From: Paroedura picta | Lineage: Eukaryota; Chordata; Lepidosauria; Squamata; Gekkonidae | Length of the DNA: 64,000 bases | NCBI RefSeq assembly: GCF_049243985.1 | Contig: NC_135376.1 | Span: 42,575,001 to 42,639,000, forward strand | Reading direction: 5' to 3' | Shown here: positions 1-11,696 of the stretch, piece after piece | Numbering within the stretch: position 1 is the first letter of the stretch | Layout of the letters: each line of letters opens with the position of its first letter | The notes under the pieces: generated by a model | Told to the model about the DNA's origin: nothing | Database searches by the model: none | Seen by the model: only the letters and a program-made list of their open reading frames with translations | Position numbers and translations under genes: made by a program

Positions 1-1
1 T

Positions 2-516
2 GTTCAATACCTCTTTGAAACATCAAGCCTCTTTCAGATAAGTATTTTGCGTGATGCTTGCGCAAAGTTCCTGGAAGAGCAGCTAGATCCTTGCAACTGC
101 CTAGGAATCCAGCGTTTTGCTGATACACATTCTCTTAAAACACTTTTTACAAAATGTCGAAATTTTGCACTGCAAAATTTTGAGGATGTATCTCAGCATG
201 AAGAATTTCTTGAGCTTGGGAAAGACGAACTTATTGATTACATTTGCAGTGATGAATTGGTAATCAGTAAAGAAGAGATGGTTTTTGAAGCAGTCATGCA
301 CTGGATTTACCGTGCTGTTGATCTCAGGCGCTCCGTATTACCGGAACTACTGACCCATGTGAGGCTGCCTTTGTTACACCCCAACTACTTTGTTCAGACA
401 GTGGAAGTGGACCAGCTGATCCAGAATTCCCCTGAGTGTTATCAGTTGCTGCATGAAGCAAGAAGGTATCATGTTCTTGGAAATGAAATGATGTCCCCAA
501 GAACTAGGCCACGAAG
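2..516 (+). CDS. KLHL24: KLHL24 large exon: BTB end and BACK domain
   Basis: The reading frame is open from base 2 ([23 protein letters not shown]), so this exon continues upstream of the window. It ends CGA AG|gtgagt and splices to G TCA at 1549, splitting an Arg codon. It encodes the last BTB helices and the whole BACK domain, which positions the Kelch propeller relative to CUL3. The apparent ATG at 47 is an internal position, not a real start. Confidence 0.96.
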
Positions 517-3500
517 GTGAGTGGACTTGGTTGCTTATTTTTCTGTTCTGTTGAAGAAGCCATTCTTCAGGATGTGGATGATTTTTGCTAAATCTGTCAA
601 AATCAGCCAATTTACTAGATGAAGTGAGCATTTGTTAGTACCTCAGTAAATGGGGGTGTGATCTGGTGGAGCTCAAATACCGTATGAGTAACTGGCGGTA
701 AAATAGTAGGAGTATTAAATAATATGGTGTGCTATCCAAAGATACATTTAAATACATCTAAGTCCTGTTGGTTTCAGTAGGTCAGCTATATTAGAATAAC
801 TTCATGTGTAAAGGTAAAAGGGGTATCCCCTGTGCAAGCACTGAGTCATGTCTGACCCTTGGGGTGACGCCCTCCAGCGTTTTCATGGCAGACTCAATAC
901 AGGGTGGCCTTGCCAGTGCATTCCCCAGTCATTACTGTTTTACCCCCCAGCAGCAAGCTGGGTACTAATTTGCCGACCTCGGAAGGATGGAAGGCTGAGT
1001 CAACCTTGAGCCGGCTGCTGGGATTGAACTCCCAGCCTCATGGACAGACAGCTTCAGACAGCATTTCCGCTGCCTTAACACTCTGCGCCACAAGAGGCTC
1101 CAACTTCATGTATAGAAACACACTAGTGATTTTTCTTTCCTGATCTTTGCCTCATAACTGTACTCCATAAACTCAGATATAGCATTGGATCCAACTTGAT
1201 TTTCCACTCAGTCACACCCAATTTTTATTATTAGAACCTCCATTTATTCAGATACAATGAAACAAAATTTCTTCAACTATTACATACAGGTGATGGGAGT
1301 GTTAATTACCAGGAAGGGCATACAAGCTGGTTGGATCTAACCTATAGTCTTCACTGAAATAAGAACTGTATTAACATTCTCAGAATACAAAGATTTTTCC
1401 TTGTTTCTTTCAAGTAATTGGACTCATTTTGTTTTGCATTTTAGTTATTGTTACCGTTCAGATGTTGAGACTGTTTCAGTACTTTGTTTCTTTTTCCATA
1501 TTTAAATACACTTTTGAACAATGATCATCTTTGTTTTTCTATTTCTAGGTCAACTGGCTATTCCGAGGTGATAGTTGTCGTAGGAGGTTGTGAACGAGTG
1601 GGGGGCTTTAATTTGCCTTATACTGAATGCTATGACCCCATGACAGGGGAATGGAAGTCACTGGCAAAGTTACCAGAATTCACAAAGTCTGAGTACGCAG
1701 TTTGTGCCTTGAGGAACGATATCCTTGTTTCAGGTAAACATTTTGTAATATATATGTGGTCATTTTAAATCAATACATTATAAAGCATATATTGCAAGGA
1801 ATGGAGCAATACGCACCTCGTGCTCATTTGTGCATCACACAGTAGCAGTGATGGATGAATGCACAAATGAGTCTTGCAGTGATTTCTGGGAAACATTTGA
1901 AGAGGTAATTTATACAACTCTCCTTTGATATAGACAAGATCCAATATAGGAAACCATTTCACAGGCGAGACTCATTAGTTTCCTTTTTGAATGCATCGCT
2001 GGATATAAGAAAAGTAGATGCACTAAATTCTCTGGAAAACAAAACAAAAATTATTTGGGGGAGTGGTAGGAAGAATTTATTGTTTACTCAGTGACCATGA
2101 ATTGTTGGGTGTATTTATTTGTTGTGAACTTTATCAGCAGCAGTGTGTGCCTGTATCACTGAATAATATTTTCCTAGTTTGGACCCAAAGGCACCTAAAC
2201 TTCTTGTTACTAATTGCCAGTATGTTGTCGTTTTGAAAAAAAATAAGGTGGAAGAATCAACAGTCGTGATGTGTGGATTTATAATTCTCAACTTAACATT
2301 TGGATCAGAGTTGCCTCTTTAAATAAAGGACGATGGCGTCATAAAATGGCTGTTCTTCTGGGTAAAGTAAGAGACTTTTATTACTCAAAATACTTAATTT
2401 TCTTAGCAGGTTGAGATGTAATACACATTGGAAATCAGATTGTTCTGCCACTTTCATAAATGGGTTTGCAAAAGGGGGATGTTAAAGGCACTCTCCATGG
2501 TGTCTCAAACTCATTGGCAGGTGGAGAAGCCCATACAAACATTTTTTTAGTATGTGCCAAGTACAGTTCTCCATAATTTTCTTCACTCTTTGTATTCCAG
2601 CCCTCCTGGGCTTCCTTGTTCAGTATAGTACTCCCGCCTCCTTTCTCCACTGCTTCTTTCACTCCCATGTCTTCCTGTTTCTCCTTGCTCTGGCTCTCTT
2701 CTCTCTTCTCTTACTGTGTTACCTTCTAGTTGTCGTCTCCCACCTAATCTTTATAGCCTGGTACTGCTCTGGCATACAGCCCTGTTCTTCCCCAGTTATT
2801 TTCTTATGATCCATTAAGGCCCTCCAGTGCCCTTGGAGACATGCCCCCGAGGGGCCAGAAGCTGAGAATAAGTAATTTTGCATGCTACAGGACGGATCTC
2901 AACATGGAGATGCAGTTTTAACCAACAGCCCTGTCAATATAAGAACTGGGATAACATCAGTGCAAAACTGACAGTCCAAACAACCAGCCTTGCCTGGGGA
3001 ATACTGGCCTAGAAGATGGCAGAGAATCTAGGGGAAGCCTTCTGCCGTTGTCAAACTTGAAGGACAACCTGGCAACCTGAAGAGCAGCAGGCATGGGCAA
3101 AAGGCAGCTAACTCCAGAGGCAGCAAAATGTGTCACAGGCCAGGGGAATTGCCTGTTCTGTGGGTTGAGGTGCTCACAGTTTATCTTTACTCTGTTCCAC
3201 ATCCTTTGCTTCTGCTGGAAGAGGAAGCAGAGACAGTCAACATGATGGTACTTCATGACTGAAGTAAGTAATGCCACATGTGACAAGGGAGGATTCAACA
3301 TAGGATGGCTTTTTTGACAGCAATAAAATATTGCATACTCTTTCAGTATCCAAAATTGACCTCGTTTTGTCGACTTGGCGCAAGTCTCATTTCTTTGCCT
3401 AGACCGGTGGTTCTCAACCCGGGGGCTGAATGGCCCTTTCACAGGGGTCGCACCAGGGTGAGCAGCTTGGCAGAGGGGGCACCGCCACTGTTGCCGCTTC

Positions 3501-6500
3501 TGAAGGCACCTGCCAATTTATATACAATTTATAACCAATTTATATACAATCATGAACAATGGATCTTCACGCCATTGGTCAGCTTCGGTTTCATTTCTGT
3601 GAAAGAACACTTGCATAATGTTATGGTTGGGGGTCACCACAACATGAGGAACTGTGTTAAAGGGTCGCAGCATTAGGAAGGTTGAGAACCACTGGCCTAG
3701 AACTTTTAAAAACCTAACAACGTACCCCAGCCTATTAGTGAGATTGTTTATAAAAATGCTAGGGAAGGGGTGCAATATGGTGCCTTTCATTGGATCAGTC
3801 ACTTCTGTTCAGCTCAAAAGAGAAGCTGCAGGGTAGGTGCTAGTGGAGCAGCCACCCATAGCCACTATGGGGAATGGGCATAACTAAACTCCATATTCTA
3901 CCCCTTTTTAGTCTTTTGAAGACTCCCCCCCCTTTTCCTGAGCCACACTTGCTCTAGTATTACAGCATGGTTCAGCAGGGAAAGGAGGGGTCTAGGATAT
4001 GGCATCAGCATTTCTGACACATCTGTGCTTTTGCAGAGACACAACAGAAAAGGGAAAGTGGTGGGGTGTCAGCAGTAAGAACAGCTTGGATGACTGTGTG
4101 CAGACACTGTGACTAGGTGTTCTGATTGTTTGCACTAGTACTTTGGCTTGTGACCTTTTACTCCATGGAAAGAGACATGTCAAAGATCACACCCAGGTTC
4201 CTGGCTGAGTGTGCTGCTGATAGTTGCACCCCATCCAAGCAGAGCAAATGTGCTCCTTCCAAACCACATCTGATGAAGCTTATAAAAGCACTTATCTTAT
4301 GTGTTATTTTCATACAGGAGAAAGGAATGCATTTAAAACTCCATAGACATGAGATATGATATGATTCCGTTGTAGCTTCAGCAATTAATCATGTCTGTTT
4401 CTGTATTCATGACCTCATCCTAGGGTCTGGGTTTTTTGTTTGGGTTTGGGGGGGGGGTTGTTTTTGTTTTGTTTTTTGTTTGTTTGTTTTTTGGTCACTT
4501 AACAATGTGACAAAAATTTAGGAAGATATAGATTTAAAAATATTTACCATTATAAAGTTTGAAAATTCTATGCGTTGCAAAATGGATATGAAGCTCCTTG
4601 GTGAGGTATACAAACTATCCAGTTTCTTGGGGGAGGAGGGGCAGAGTTAAGTGCAACGGCTTTAAATGACGTGACATTTACCCTCGCTGAAATAACCTGG
4701 GACATAAACATGTACTAAGGCAACCTTTCATCTCTCTTTTTAAAGGTGTATGTGGTTGGTGGATATGATGGGCAAAGTCGCCTAAGCAGCGTAGAATGTT
4801 ATGACTCATTTTCCAATCGATGGACCGAGGTAGCATCTCTTAAAGAAGCAGTGAGTTCGCCAGCAGTCACCAGCTGTGTAGGCAAACTGTTTGTGATTGG
4901 AGGAGGTCCCGACGATAACACATGTTCTGACAAGGTTGGGTAATATTAATTTATCCACGTTTAAATTAAAAATCTGTCTGTTGTGTTTCTCATGTTTTCT
5001 CCCATGTATTATGACATATATTTGTCTTTATAGAATTACCAATGAAACAAGTGTGTGAAGCAAAATCCTTTGACCTAGCCAACCATTTCTAATTCTTACC
5101 CAATCAGTGTAAAATTCACACTGCAGCTACTATATACATTTGATGAGAACCGTTTTTACAAGTTAAATACCTTTCTCTTCAGGTTCAGTCATATGATCCT
5201 GATAGTAATTCTTGGCTACTCCGTGCAACAATCCCCATTGCAAAGAGATGTATAACAGCTGTATCATTAAACAATCTCATCTATGTTGCTGGAGGACTCA
5301 CAAAGGCAATATATTGCTATGATCCACTTGAAGATTACTGGATGCACGTACAGAACACATTCAGCAGACAGGTAACCAACAAAAATTAATAGATATTATC
5401 TCTTGAGTCTTTCATCTTTTACAGCAAACTCGCAAGTTTGCATCTAATGAAAGTTGGTTTTTGCAGGCAACTTCATTCTTTCTTAACTGCTAGCTTGCTG
5501 GAACTGAAGGTTTCTACAGTATTTGAGGTAGCCAAACAAGGGTATGCAGTGCATTCAATAAGATTCCTTTTGGTTTTGCTCAGTTTACCTCTACTAAAGA
5601 AGCTTCTTAAGAAACTGACTTAAATAAATTGTACCAGCTACTAAGTAGAACTGAACCATCACTTCACAATGTGTTTAGCTTTGCAATTCCAAGACACTAC
5701 ATTTAGCTTAATATATTTTAAACTGTAGTCTAAAATATACAGTACAAAACTTTGTGGCTACTTCTCATAAAACACTGTATATATGGGAAAGTGTTCCTTT
5801 TGGACTATAGTCCTCAATGCTGTATGCTTAAGGCCAAAAGCAAAGGTCATTTAATAATTTTCACATCAATCAAAATAGCAGAAACCAGCATGTAAGCTTT
5901 TAGATTTTCAAAAATTTGTAATGTCATTGCCCCACTCCATCCCTCAGCAGATGGCTTGATTCAGGCCATGATTTTGAAGCCATTTATCTTGTGTTGAATG
6001 CCCTGTATAATATCATTTCAGATGTTAACTAGTTTAGCAAGTCTAAAGAAATGGTCAGGTATTGCTGTTGCGAATTGTTTCTGTAGATTCTGTTTACATT
6101 TGAATTTTATACAATTACATTTCAAACTTTACTTCTGGTTTTTCATGATCTTTTATAACCTCATACATAAAAGTCTGCCTAATAAGGATCTACTACATTG
6201 TATCTGATAAAGTCAAGTCTAGTTCAAAGTTTACCCTGGAATAAAAACTTCTTAGTCTTTAAGATGCCAGTAGATTCCTATGTATTTTTGTTGTACACAC
6301 TGATCTTTGATTCACAAAAATGCAACGTTATTCCATATAGTCAAATTAAACACTTTATTACTATAGTTTTTCTACCATTTTACAATATTCTGCAAAAGCA
6401 ACCTTAATAGATTATCTGGTGTTTCTACCCTTTGTATCCACTAATCTTTTACGATGTTCTCTTTACCTGCCTTAACTCTTCCTTGATTTTTGTAGTAGTG

Positions 6501-7308
6501 ATTTTTATCTTCTTTCATTGGTTTGTTTTGGAAAATTAGCTTGTATTTTATGTTGTGTCTGAAGATTCTAATCAAATATTCAAAACACATCTCAGTTCTT
6601 GTGGTTCCATTTCTTTTCCTGTGCTCTGGTACCTTTCCTCATTTGCTCGTCTTAATCTTGTCTCTCAGTTTGTTCTCTTTGTTTCATTCTTTCACACAGT
6701 GCTTCTATTCTGTTTAATAGTTAACGCCTTTTCCCATGACAGACTGCAAGAGTCAACCATGCCAACTGCACTAGGAAGGGCATATTTAAGTGCCCCAGAA
6801 TTGTTCTGCTGCATCTCCCTTTGGAGTTGGCAAAACAACACGACCTCTTTGAACGCTAATTCTTGACTGTTTATTCATCTTGACTCTTGTCAACTATATT
6901 TACCCGTGTAATGTCAGGATTTGTGAGTTCTGCTAATCCCTAGTATGAAGTATGCACATTATCAAGAAATATGAAAACATCTGGAATGAGCAAAGAACTG
7001 ATATGGTATGCTGTTATGTCCATTTCATAAACGTTAGAGGTAAGTGATTTCCAGAGACACCTACTGTTACATTTTAATTATCTCTTCTTTGTATATTTGG
7101 TGAACAGGAAAACTGTGGCATGTCCGTATGTAATGGCAAGATCTATATCCTGGGCGGTAGACGTGAAAACGGAGAAGCCACAGATACTATTCTTTGTTAC
7201 GACCCTGCAACCAGCATTATCACAGGAGTAGCAGCCATGCCCAGGCCAGTTTCATATCATGGCTGTGTGACTATCCACAGATACAATGAAAAGTCCTTTA
7301 AACTCTAA
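2..7308 (+). CDS. KLHL24: Kelch-like protein 24, partial (5' part lies outside the window)
   Basis: Exons (CDS): 2-516, 1549-1733, 2248-2366, 4746-4934, 5183-5371, 7108-7308. All have GT-AG borders, keep phase and end in TAA. The 465 codons present, plus about 135 expected upstream, give 600 aa, the human KLHL24 length, and the sequence is nearly identical to that protein as I remember it. Family knowledge: a BTB-BACK-Kelch adaptor that recruits substrates (keratin 14, kainate-receptor partners) to the CUL3 ubiquitin ligase and controls its own level by auto-ubiquitination. In the sequence: the first residues are the end of the BTB fold ([10 protein letters not shown]), the BACK domain fills the rest of the first exon, and the Kelch repeats run through the remaining exons ([51 protein letters not shown]). 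It ends NEKSFKL, against KCFKL in human. Identification is very secure; no defects are seen. Confidence 0.97.
808..1101 (-). mobile_element. tRNA-headed squamate SINE (family A)
   Basis: On the minus strand it runs from the tRNA-like head (GAGCCTCTTGTGGCGCAGAG, A and B boxes) to the tail CAGGGGATACCCCTTTTACC. Flanked by the 10-bp duplications AACTTCATGT at 798-807 and 1102-1111. It sits in the first KLHL24 intron shown. Confidence 0.8.
2430..3330. other. KLHL24 intron, unclassified part
   Basis: Between the exons at 2248 and 4746. A 161-codon minus-strand frame (3442-2957) shows no recognisable motif and runs into the SPIN-like element, so it is taken as chance. No other structure is seen before the hAT element at 3405. 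Confidence 0.4.
3405..3694 (-). mobile_element. hAT MITE, SPIN-like
   Basis: A 290-bp element with imperfect 15-bp terminal inverted repeats (CGGTGGTTCTCAACC / GGTTGAGAACCACTG), flanked by the 8-bp duplications GCCTAGAC (3397-3404) and GCCTAGAA (3695-3702). On the minus strand it reads GTGGTTCTCAACCTTCCTAA then TGCTGCGACCC, the recognisable start of the SPIN (Space Invaders) hAT family known from several tetrapods by horizontal transfer. Non-autonomous; no transposase. Confidence 0.75.
4120..4290 (-). mobile_element. Possible short LINE fragment
   Basis: CAAAGATCACACCCAGGTTC then CTGGCTGAGTG resembles the segment GTCACACCCAAGATCCTGAC of the LINE at 59090-59965. Short and diverged. Confidence 0.3.
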
Positions 7309-7857
7309 AAGAAGAAGAGTTTGTATATAATGAATCAGTGGCCTATGACAAACAAGATTTGAAAAAGTCATATTAAGAAACAACAGGTTGCCTTTTCCAA
7401 AGTGTCATCAACCAAGGAACATCATCAAGTGTTTTATATTTTTTTATATAATGCCTTGAATATTTTCAGTATCTACAGTTCAGTGATTGCTGCCATGTTG
7501 TGGTTTCAAAACAATAACAGTGTATACTGGTAATTAGCATATGTTCATTTCTATATTTCTAATCAAACATTTTTATTTTGAATGTGCCTTTGCAACAGTT
7601 CCTGCACTGAGCATTGTCTCCAAATCTTTATTCTTCTTTTTGGTAAGTATTGTTAAATATATAGAAAAAAAGATATGGAAGTTTAAGTTTGTATCATTTC
7701 ATTTGGACAGTGGACTGAGAAAACACTGCTTGTTTTGCAAAATAGGGTTTTTTCCTTCCTTTTCTTTTTCATGTAAAGAATTGATATTCAAATACTTGAA
7801 GAATATTATCTCTTTGAAGATCTAAACCATTTCAGAACACCTGTTTCCCCTTCATTA

Positions 7858-8113
7858 TCTGTTCCACTTAATATTTCTGGTAAGGCCTAAGAGGAGTGTG
7901 TCTCATGGTTTAAGTGCCACTCAGCGCTTAACACCCACTCAGGGCAGCCGTCCCGCATCTGAGGCTTGGAGGCTGTAGATCCCTGCTGCTTGAGAGCTGC
8001 CCTTGCTGGTGAGTTCCCTTAACAGCCTTTCCAGGTCCTGGGGGGAGGGGGAGGCCCCACCCCCCTAATCTAGCGCCTGTTGTATTTCTGAATGCAACGG
8101 GCTTGGCCCCTAG
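7858..8113 (+). mobile_element. Helitron-like non-autonomous element, copy 1
   Basis: A 256-bp element begins TCTGTTCCAC directly after an A and ends GGCCCCTAG directly before a T, the Helitron rule (5' TC, 3' CTAG, insertion between A and T, no duplication). Twelve bases before the CTAG end is a hairpin, GCCCGTTG / CAACGGGC, with a 12-nt loop. It shares both ends with the inverted copy at 26574-26970 but has a shorter interior. Confidence 0.7.
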
Positions 8114-8295
8114 TCACTATATAAATGCACTATAAATACACACATACACAGCATCATTTGTTGTCTGAGAGTCAGGCAAATAAAAGTTTTGTATTATTTG
8201 GATAGGACTATTGTACTGCTCTGAATCTCACTATTAAGCAATAGCTTAAAGCTTCTTGGTTATCTCTTGAGTATTCAGAATTCTTATTTGAAGTA

Positions 8296-8683
8296 CTAGT
8301 ATCAAAGCCCATTTAAAAAAATGTACTAGTATCAAAGATGGGCTTTGAAAGAGGCAGGAGGCAGGAGGGCATGAGAGGGTGGCCGCAGCTCCCTTTGGCC
8401 TGCAAAGTGGGCTAAAGGGAGTGGAAAGACCTACCCAGTGACAGGGCTTTGCAGCCCACAGGGACACTCCAAACTCCACCCCCCCTCCCCGGTTTCCTCC
8501 CAGCAGGAGCGTACCTGCGGGCCACAAAGCCCTGTCACTGCCTCTCTCCTCGTGGGCGACAATGGAGGCTTCTAGCAGGCAAGGAGGGAGGGTGGGAGGT
8601 GGAGGGCCAGTCAGGATGGACCTGGACAGTTTCCTCCCAGGAGGCTGTTTCCCAAATATAAGAGAGCAAAATAGTGTTAAGGA
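8296..8683 (-). mobile_element. Helitron-like element of a second type
   Basis: On the minus strand the end is ATGGGCTTTGATACTAG followed by T, and the partner CAAAGCCCAT lies 25 nt upstream, giving a perfect 10-bp terminal hairpin. The proposed start, A|TCCTTAACACTATTTTG, has the required A/TC junction but is less certain because I have no second copy. The 3'-end phrase TTTGATACTAGTAC occurs twice, 30 bp apart, as if one 3' end were duplicated. Interior GC-rich and non-coding. Confidence 0.5.
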
Positions 8684-9855
8684 TGTCTGAATACTGCAAA
8701 TGTCAAATTGGAGTTGCTTCTCGGAAATGGATCCCATGGAGTTTCTGGTTACAACTAAAGAGGCTCTGTTTTTCCTATCACAATGGTGCTGGAGTTCAGT
8801 ATCAGGATGAGTTTTATATTCAGGGTAATAATAATAATGACGATCCCAAAATAATATTTTAAACTAATGATCAATTAAACGAGTAACAGATAGAGAACAG
8901 TCTGTCTCAGCAGATTCTGTCTTTAACGGGATGGGAAATGTGTATAATTCTTGAGAGACTGGTAAACAGCCATATCTTTATGAATCAACATCTGTGAAGC
9001 TGTTAGATTTAACCCTAGCATTTTTTGTATGGCATAAGTAAATTCCGTATTGCCTCAGCATACATTATTTCAGTGTTCTTTCTGGGAGTTAATACACACA
9101 CGCCTTCCAGTTATACATGGTATCAGGTCAGCTGCTTATGCATTAGCAGCAGTGGTAACTAAAAATGCTGAACACCAGTCAAAGCTAGATGCACCAACAC
9201 ATCCATTACACCATATTAAATTATTTTCATGCTTTCACACTAGTCACTCGAACTTCACTTTGATCCTGACAAAACGAGTTTTGAATTTACTGTGAAACAT
9301 ACAGCAATTTAGTTGCTCTTCCTATTTTTTTAAGTGAAACTTGGATCATGATCATAAACCAATGCATACCTTTCCATTTTTACACAGGGAAGACATCAAT
9401 GATGTTCCAGTTTAATGTTTTACATCTGCCATTGGCTGAACAATCTATAGTGGATTGTGGGTTTTATTCTCCCTAAAATGAACATTTTAGTTTTATGTTA
9501 AATAGACTGACCAGCAATGACTGGAACAATGGTCTCTTATGTGCATTTGGTGCAACCCTGTGCACAGTCCCTCTGCTTTAGGTCCACTGAAACCAATAAG
9601 CTTAGACTGCAGTATCTCTAGACAAGATATCTTGACCTGGTAAAAATTAATCACTGTACCTTGGTATCTTAAATAATTGTTAGGCTGTTCGTGCAACTTG
9701 TGTTGTTACTTAAAAGTGAGATCTAATTTTTCATGTTTTGAATAGATGTAGCGTTTTTTTTTGTTCCCCTGATATTGACAGGGCATTCTATTGTTCACTG
9801 GAACATTTTTAATACAGTGAACATTCAACATTAGCTGTATGAACTTGAACATACA

Positions 9856-10125
9856 CTGCTAGAAGAAGAAGAGTTGGTTCTTCCATGCCGCTTTTCTCTA
9901 CCAGAAGAAGTCTCAAAGCAGCTCACAATTGCCTTCCCTTTCCTCTCCCCACAACAGACACCCTGTGAGGTAGGTGAGGCTGAGAGAGCCCTGATACTAC
10001 TGCTCAGTCAGAATATCTCTATTCAGGCTCAGCTGGCTGCATGTGGAAGAGGAGCGGGGAATCAAACCTGGTTCACCAGATTAGAAGTCTGCGCTCCTAA
10101 CCACTACACCAAGCTGGCTCTCCTA
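9856..10125 (-). mobile_element. tRNA-derived SINE (family B, Sauria-type)
   Basis: Minus strand: GAGAGCCAGCTTGGTGTAGT then GGTTAGGAGCGCAGAC, a tRNA-like head, and a tail with an AAGAACCAACTCTTCTTCTT-type end. It lies in the presumed KLHL24 3' UTR; AAGAAG repeats mark its 3' end. Confidence 0.75.
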
Positions 10126-10164
10126 TTCAAAGGTTTGGCTGCATAAGAGTAAGTTCCATGGCAT

Positions 10165-10360
10165 GTCACACAGAAAGTTCTGGAGTTGGAAAAGGGTCTT
10201 AAACCATCCATTCCATCTCCCTGCTCAGTGCAGAAAATCCACAGCATTCCTGACAGATAGCTCCGCTTAAAGACCCCTAAGTGAGGGGCTGCTACCACCC
10301 CTTTAGTAACTGGTTCCATTGTTGAACTATTCTTAACATTAGGAAGATTCTTGGAAGGTG
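10165..10360 (-). mobile_element. CR1-like 3' UTR fragment, old
   Basis: The + strand reads TGGAGTTGGAAAAGGGTCTT, CCCTGCTCAGTGCAGAAAAT, AACTGGTTCCATTGTTGAAC and TTAACATTAGGAAGATTC, the usual order in a reversed CR1 3' region. Confidence 0.6.
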
Positions 10361-11075
10361 TAATCATTCAATGTGTTTTCAGATATAAAAGGAATAATTA
10401 AGTACGCATAATTTTGCCCCTTCCGATGTACAAACCGTTTGTAGAAACAGTTCACAAGTGGCAAATTTAGAAAATGGTATTCAGTGCCATCTCCCTACCC
10501 CCACCCCTATTAATTCCATTTTGGAATATACATCCACAGACTGACCTTAGTCCCACTTGAGGTATAGTTCGTTCAGTATTTGGCGGGTGCTTAGCTTATA
10601 TGTGCCTTTCTCCAGTTTTCTTTTGAAATAATGCTTCCTTCAATCTTTTTTGCAACATGCCCTATGGGGGACATTTTTATGATCAGTTCAAATGTGAGAA
10701 GCACAGATACGTATGTATGGTTCAAGCTACTGTTAATCATTTGAAAATGGTACTCATGTATAGCAAGCACCTGTTTACATAGTTCCTCATAAAAGTAACA
10801 ATTTATCCACAGGAAATTGACTATTTTACCCACATTATCAATAGAGCATGCCTTCCTGATTTATTTGCAGACTCCCTCTTCCTGCTTAGAATGAGCAGCT
10901 ACCCGCTTAAGGAAAAAGTCATACTAGGAAAAAGTCATATTATATGGCTTTTGACTTGAACTCAGGCATTTATCCTACTTAGGCTATACTTTATCCTTCC
11001 ATCCATGCCATGTATTTTTAGGCTCCAGGCTCTGTCATGCAACTGGATACAGCTTTTTAGTTTAGGCTTATATGT

Positions 11076-11152
11076 ATAGACTGATCCTGCATTGTGCAGG
11101 GTTTTGAATTAGATGGCCTGTATGGCCCCTTCCAACTCTATGATTCTATATT
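11076..11152 (+). mobile_element. CR1 3'-end fragment
   Basis: ACTGATCCTGCATTGTGCAG then TTAGATGGCCTGTATGGCCC and CTCTATGATTCTAT is a short CR1 tail in the probable KLHL24 3' UTR. Confidence 0.75.
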
Positions 11153-11418
11153 TATTCAAAAGTACGAATTAATTGAACAGATCAGGACTGCCATCTTAAT
11201 AATTTACTAGTTGCCTTGATCTATATCCTATACTGACTGTGCCTTAACCTTGCTCCTAATTTATCTGCAGCCATAGCACAAAATCATCTGCCACTCAGCA
11301 ATTTTATACCATATGGAACAACAGAAATGTTCTGTAACCTTTAATAGTTGTTCTCTTCTGGTCTCGTGAAGACTACAGGCCAAGGCTGTAGGGATTTCTA
11401 GGGAAGTAATTTCTTGTA

Positions 11419-11696
11419 AGAGCCTCTTGTGGCGCAGAGTGGTAAGGCAGCCGTCTGAAAGCTTTGCCCATGAGGCTGGGAGTTCAATCTCAGCAGCCGG
11501 CTCAAGGTCGACTCAGCCTTCCATCCTTCCGAGGTCGGTAAAATGAGTACCCAGCTTGCTGGGGGGTTATGGTAATGACTGAGGAAGGCACTGGCAAACC
11601 ACCCCGTATTGAGTCTGCCATGAAAACGCTGGAGGGCATCACCCCAAGGGTCAGACATGACTCGGTGCTTGCACAGGGGATACCTTTACCTTTATC
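11419..11696 (+). mobile_element. tRNA-headed SINE (family A), young copy
   Basis: Full-length, head AGCCTCTTGTGGCGCAGAGT, tail ATACCTTTACCTTTATC, with a perfect 12-bp duplication TAATTTCTTGTA at 11407-11418 and 11697-11708. The intact duplication suggests a fairly recent insertion into the KLHL24 3' UTR. Confidence 0.85.

Noticed and set aside
2957-3442. 161-codon minus-strand frame
   Set aside because: No motif, and it runs through the end of a hAT element; taken as chance.
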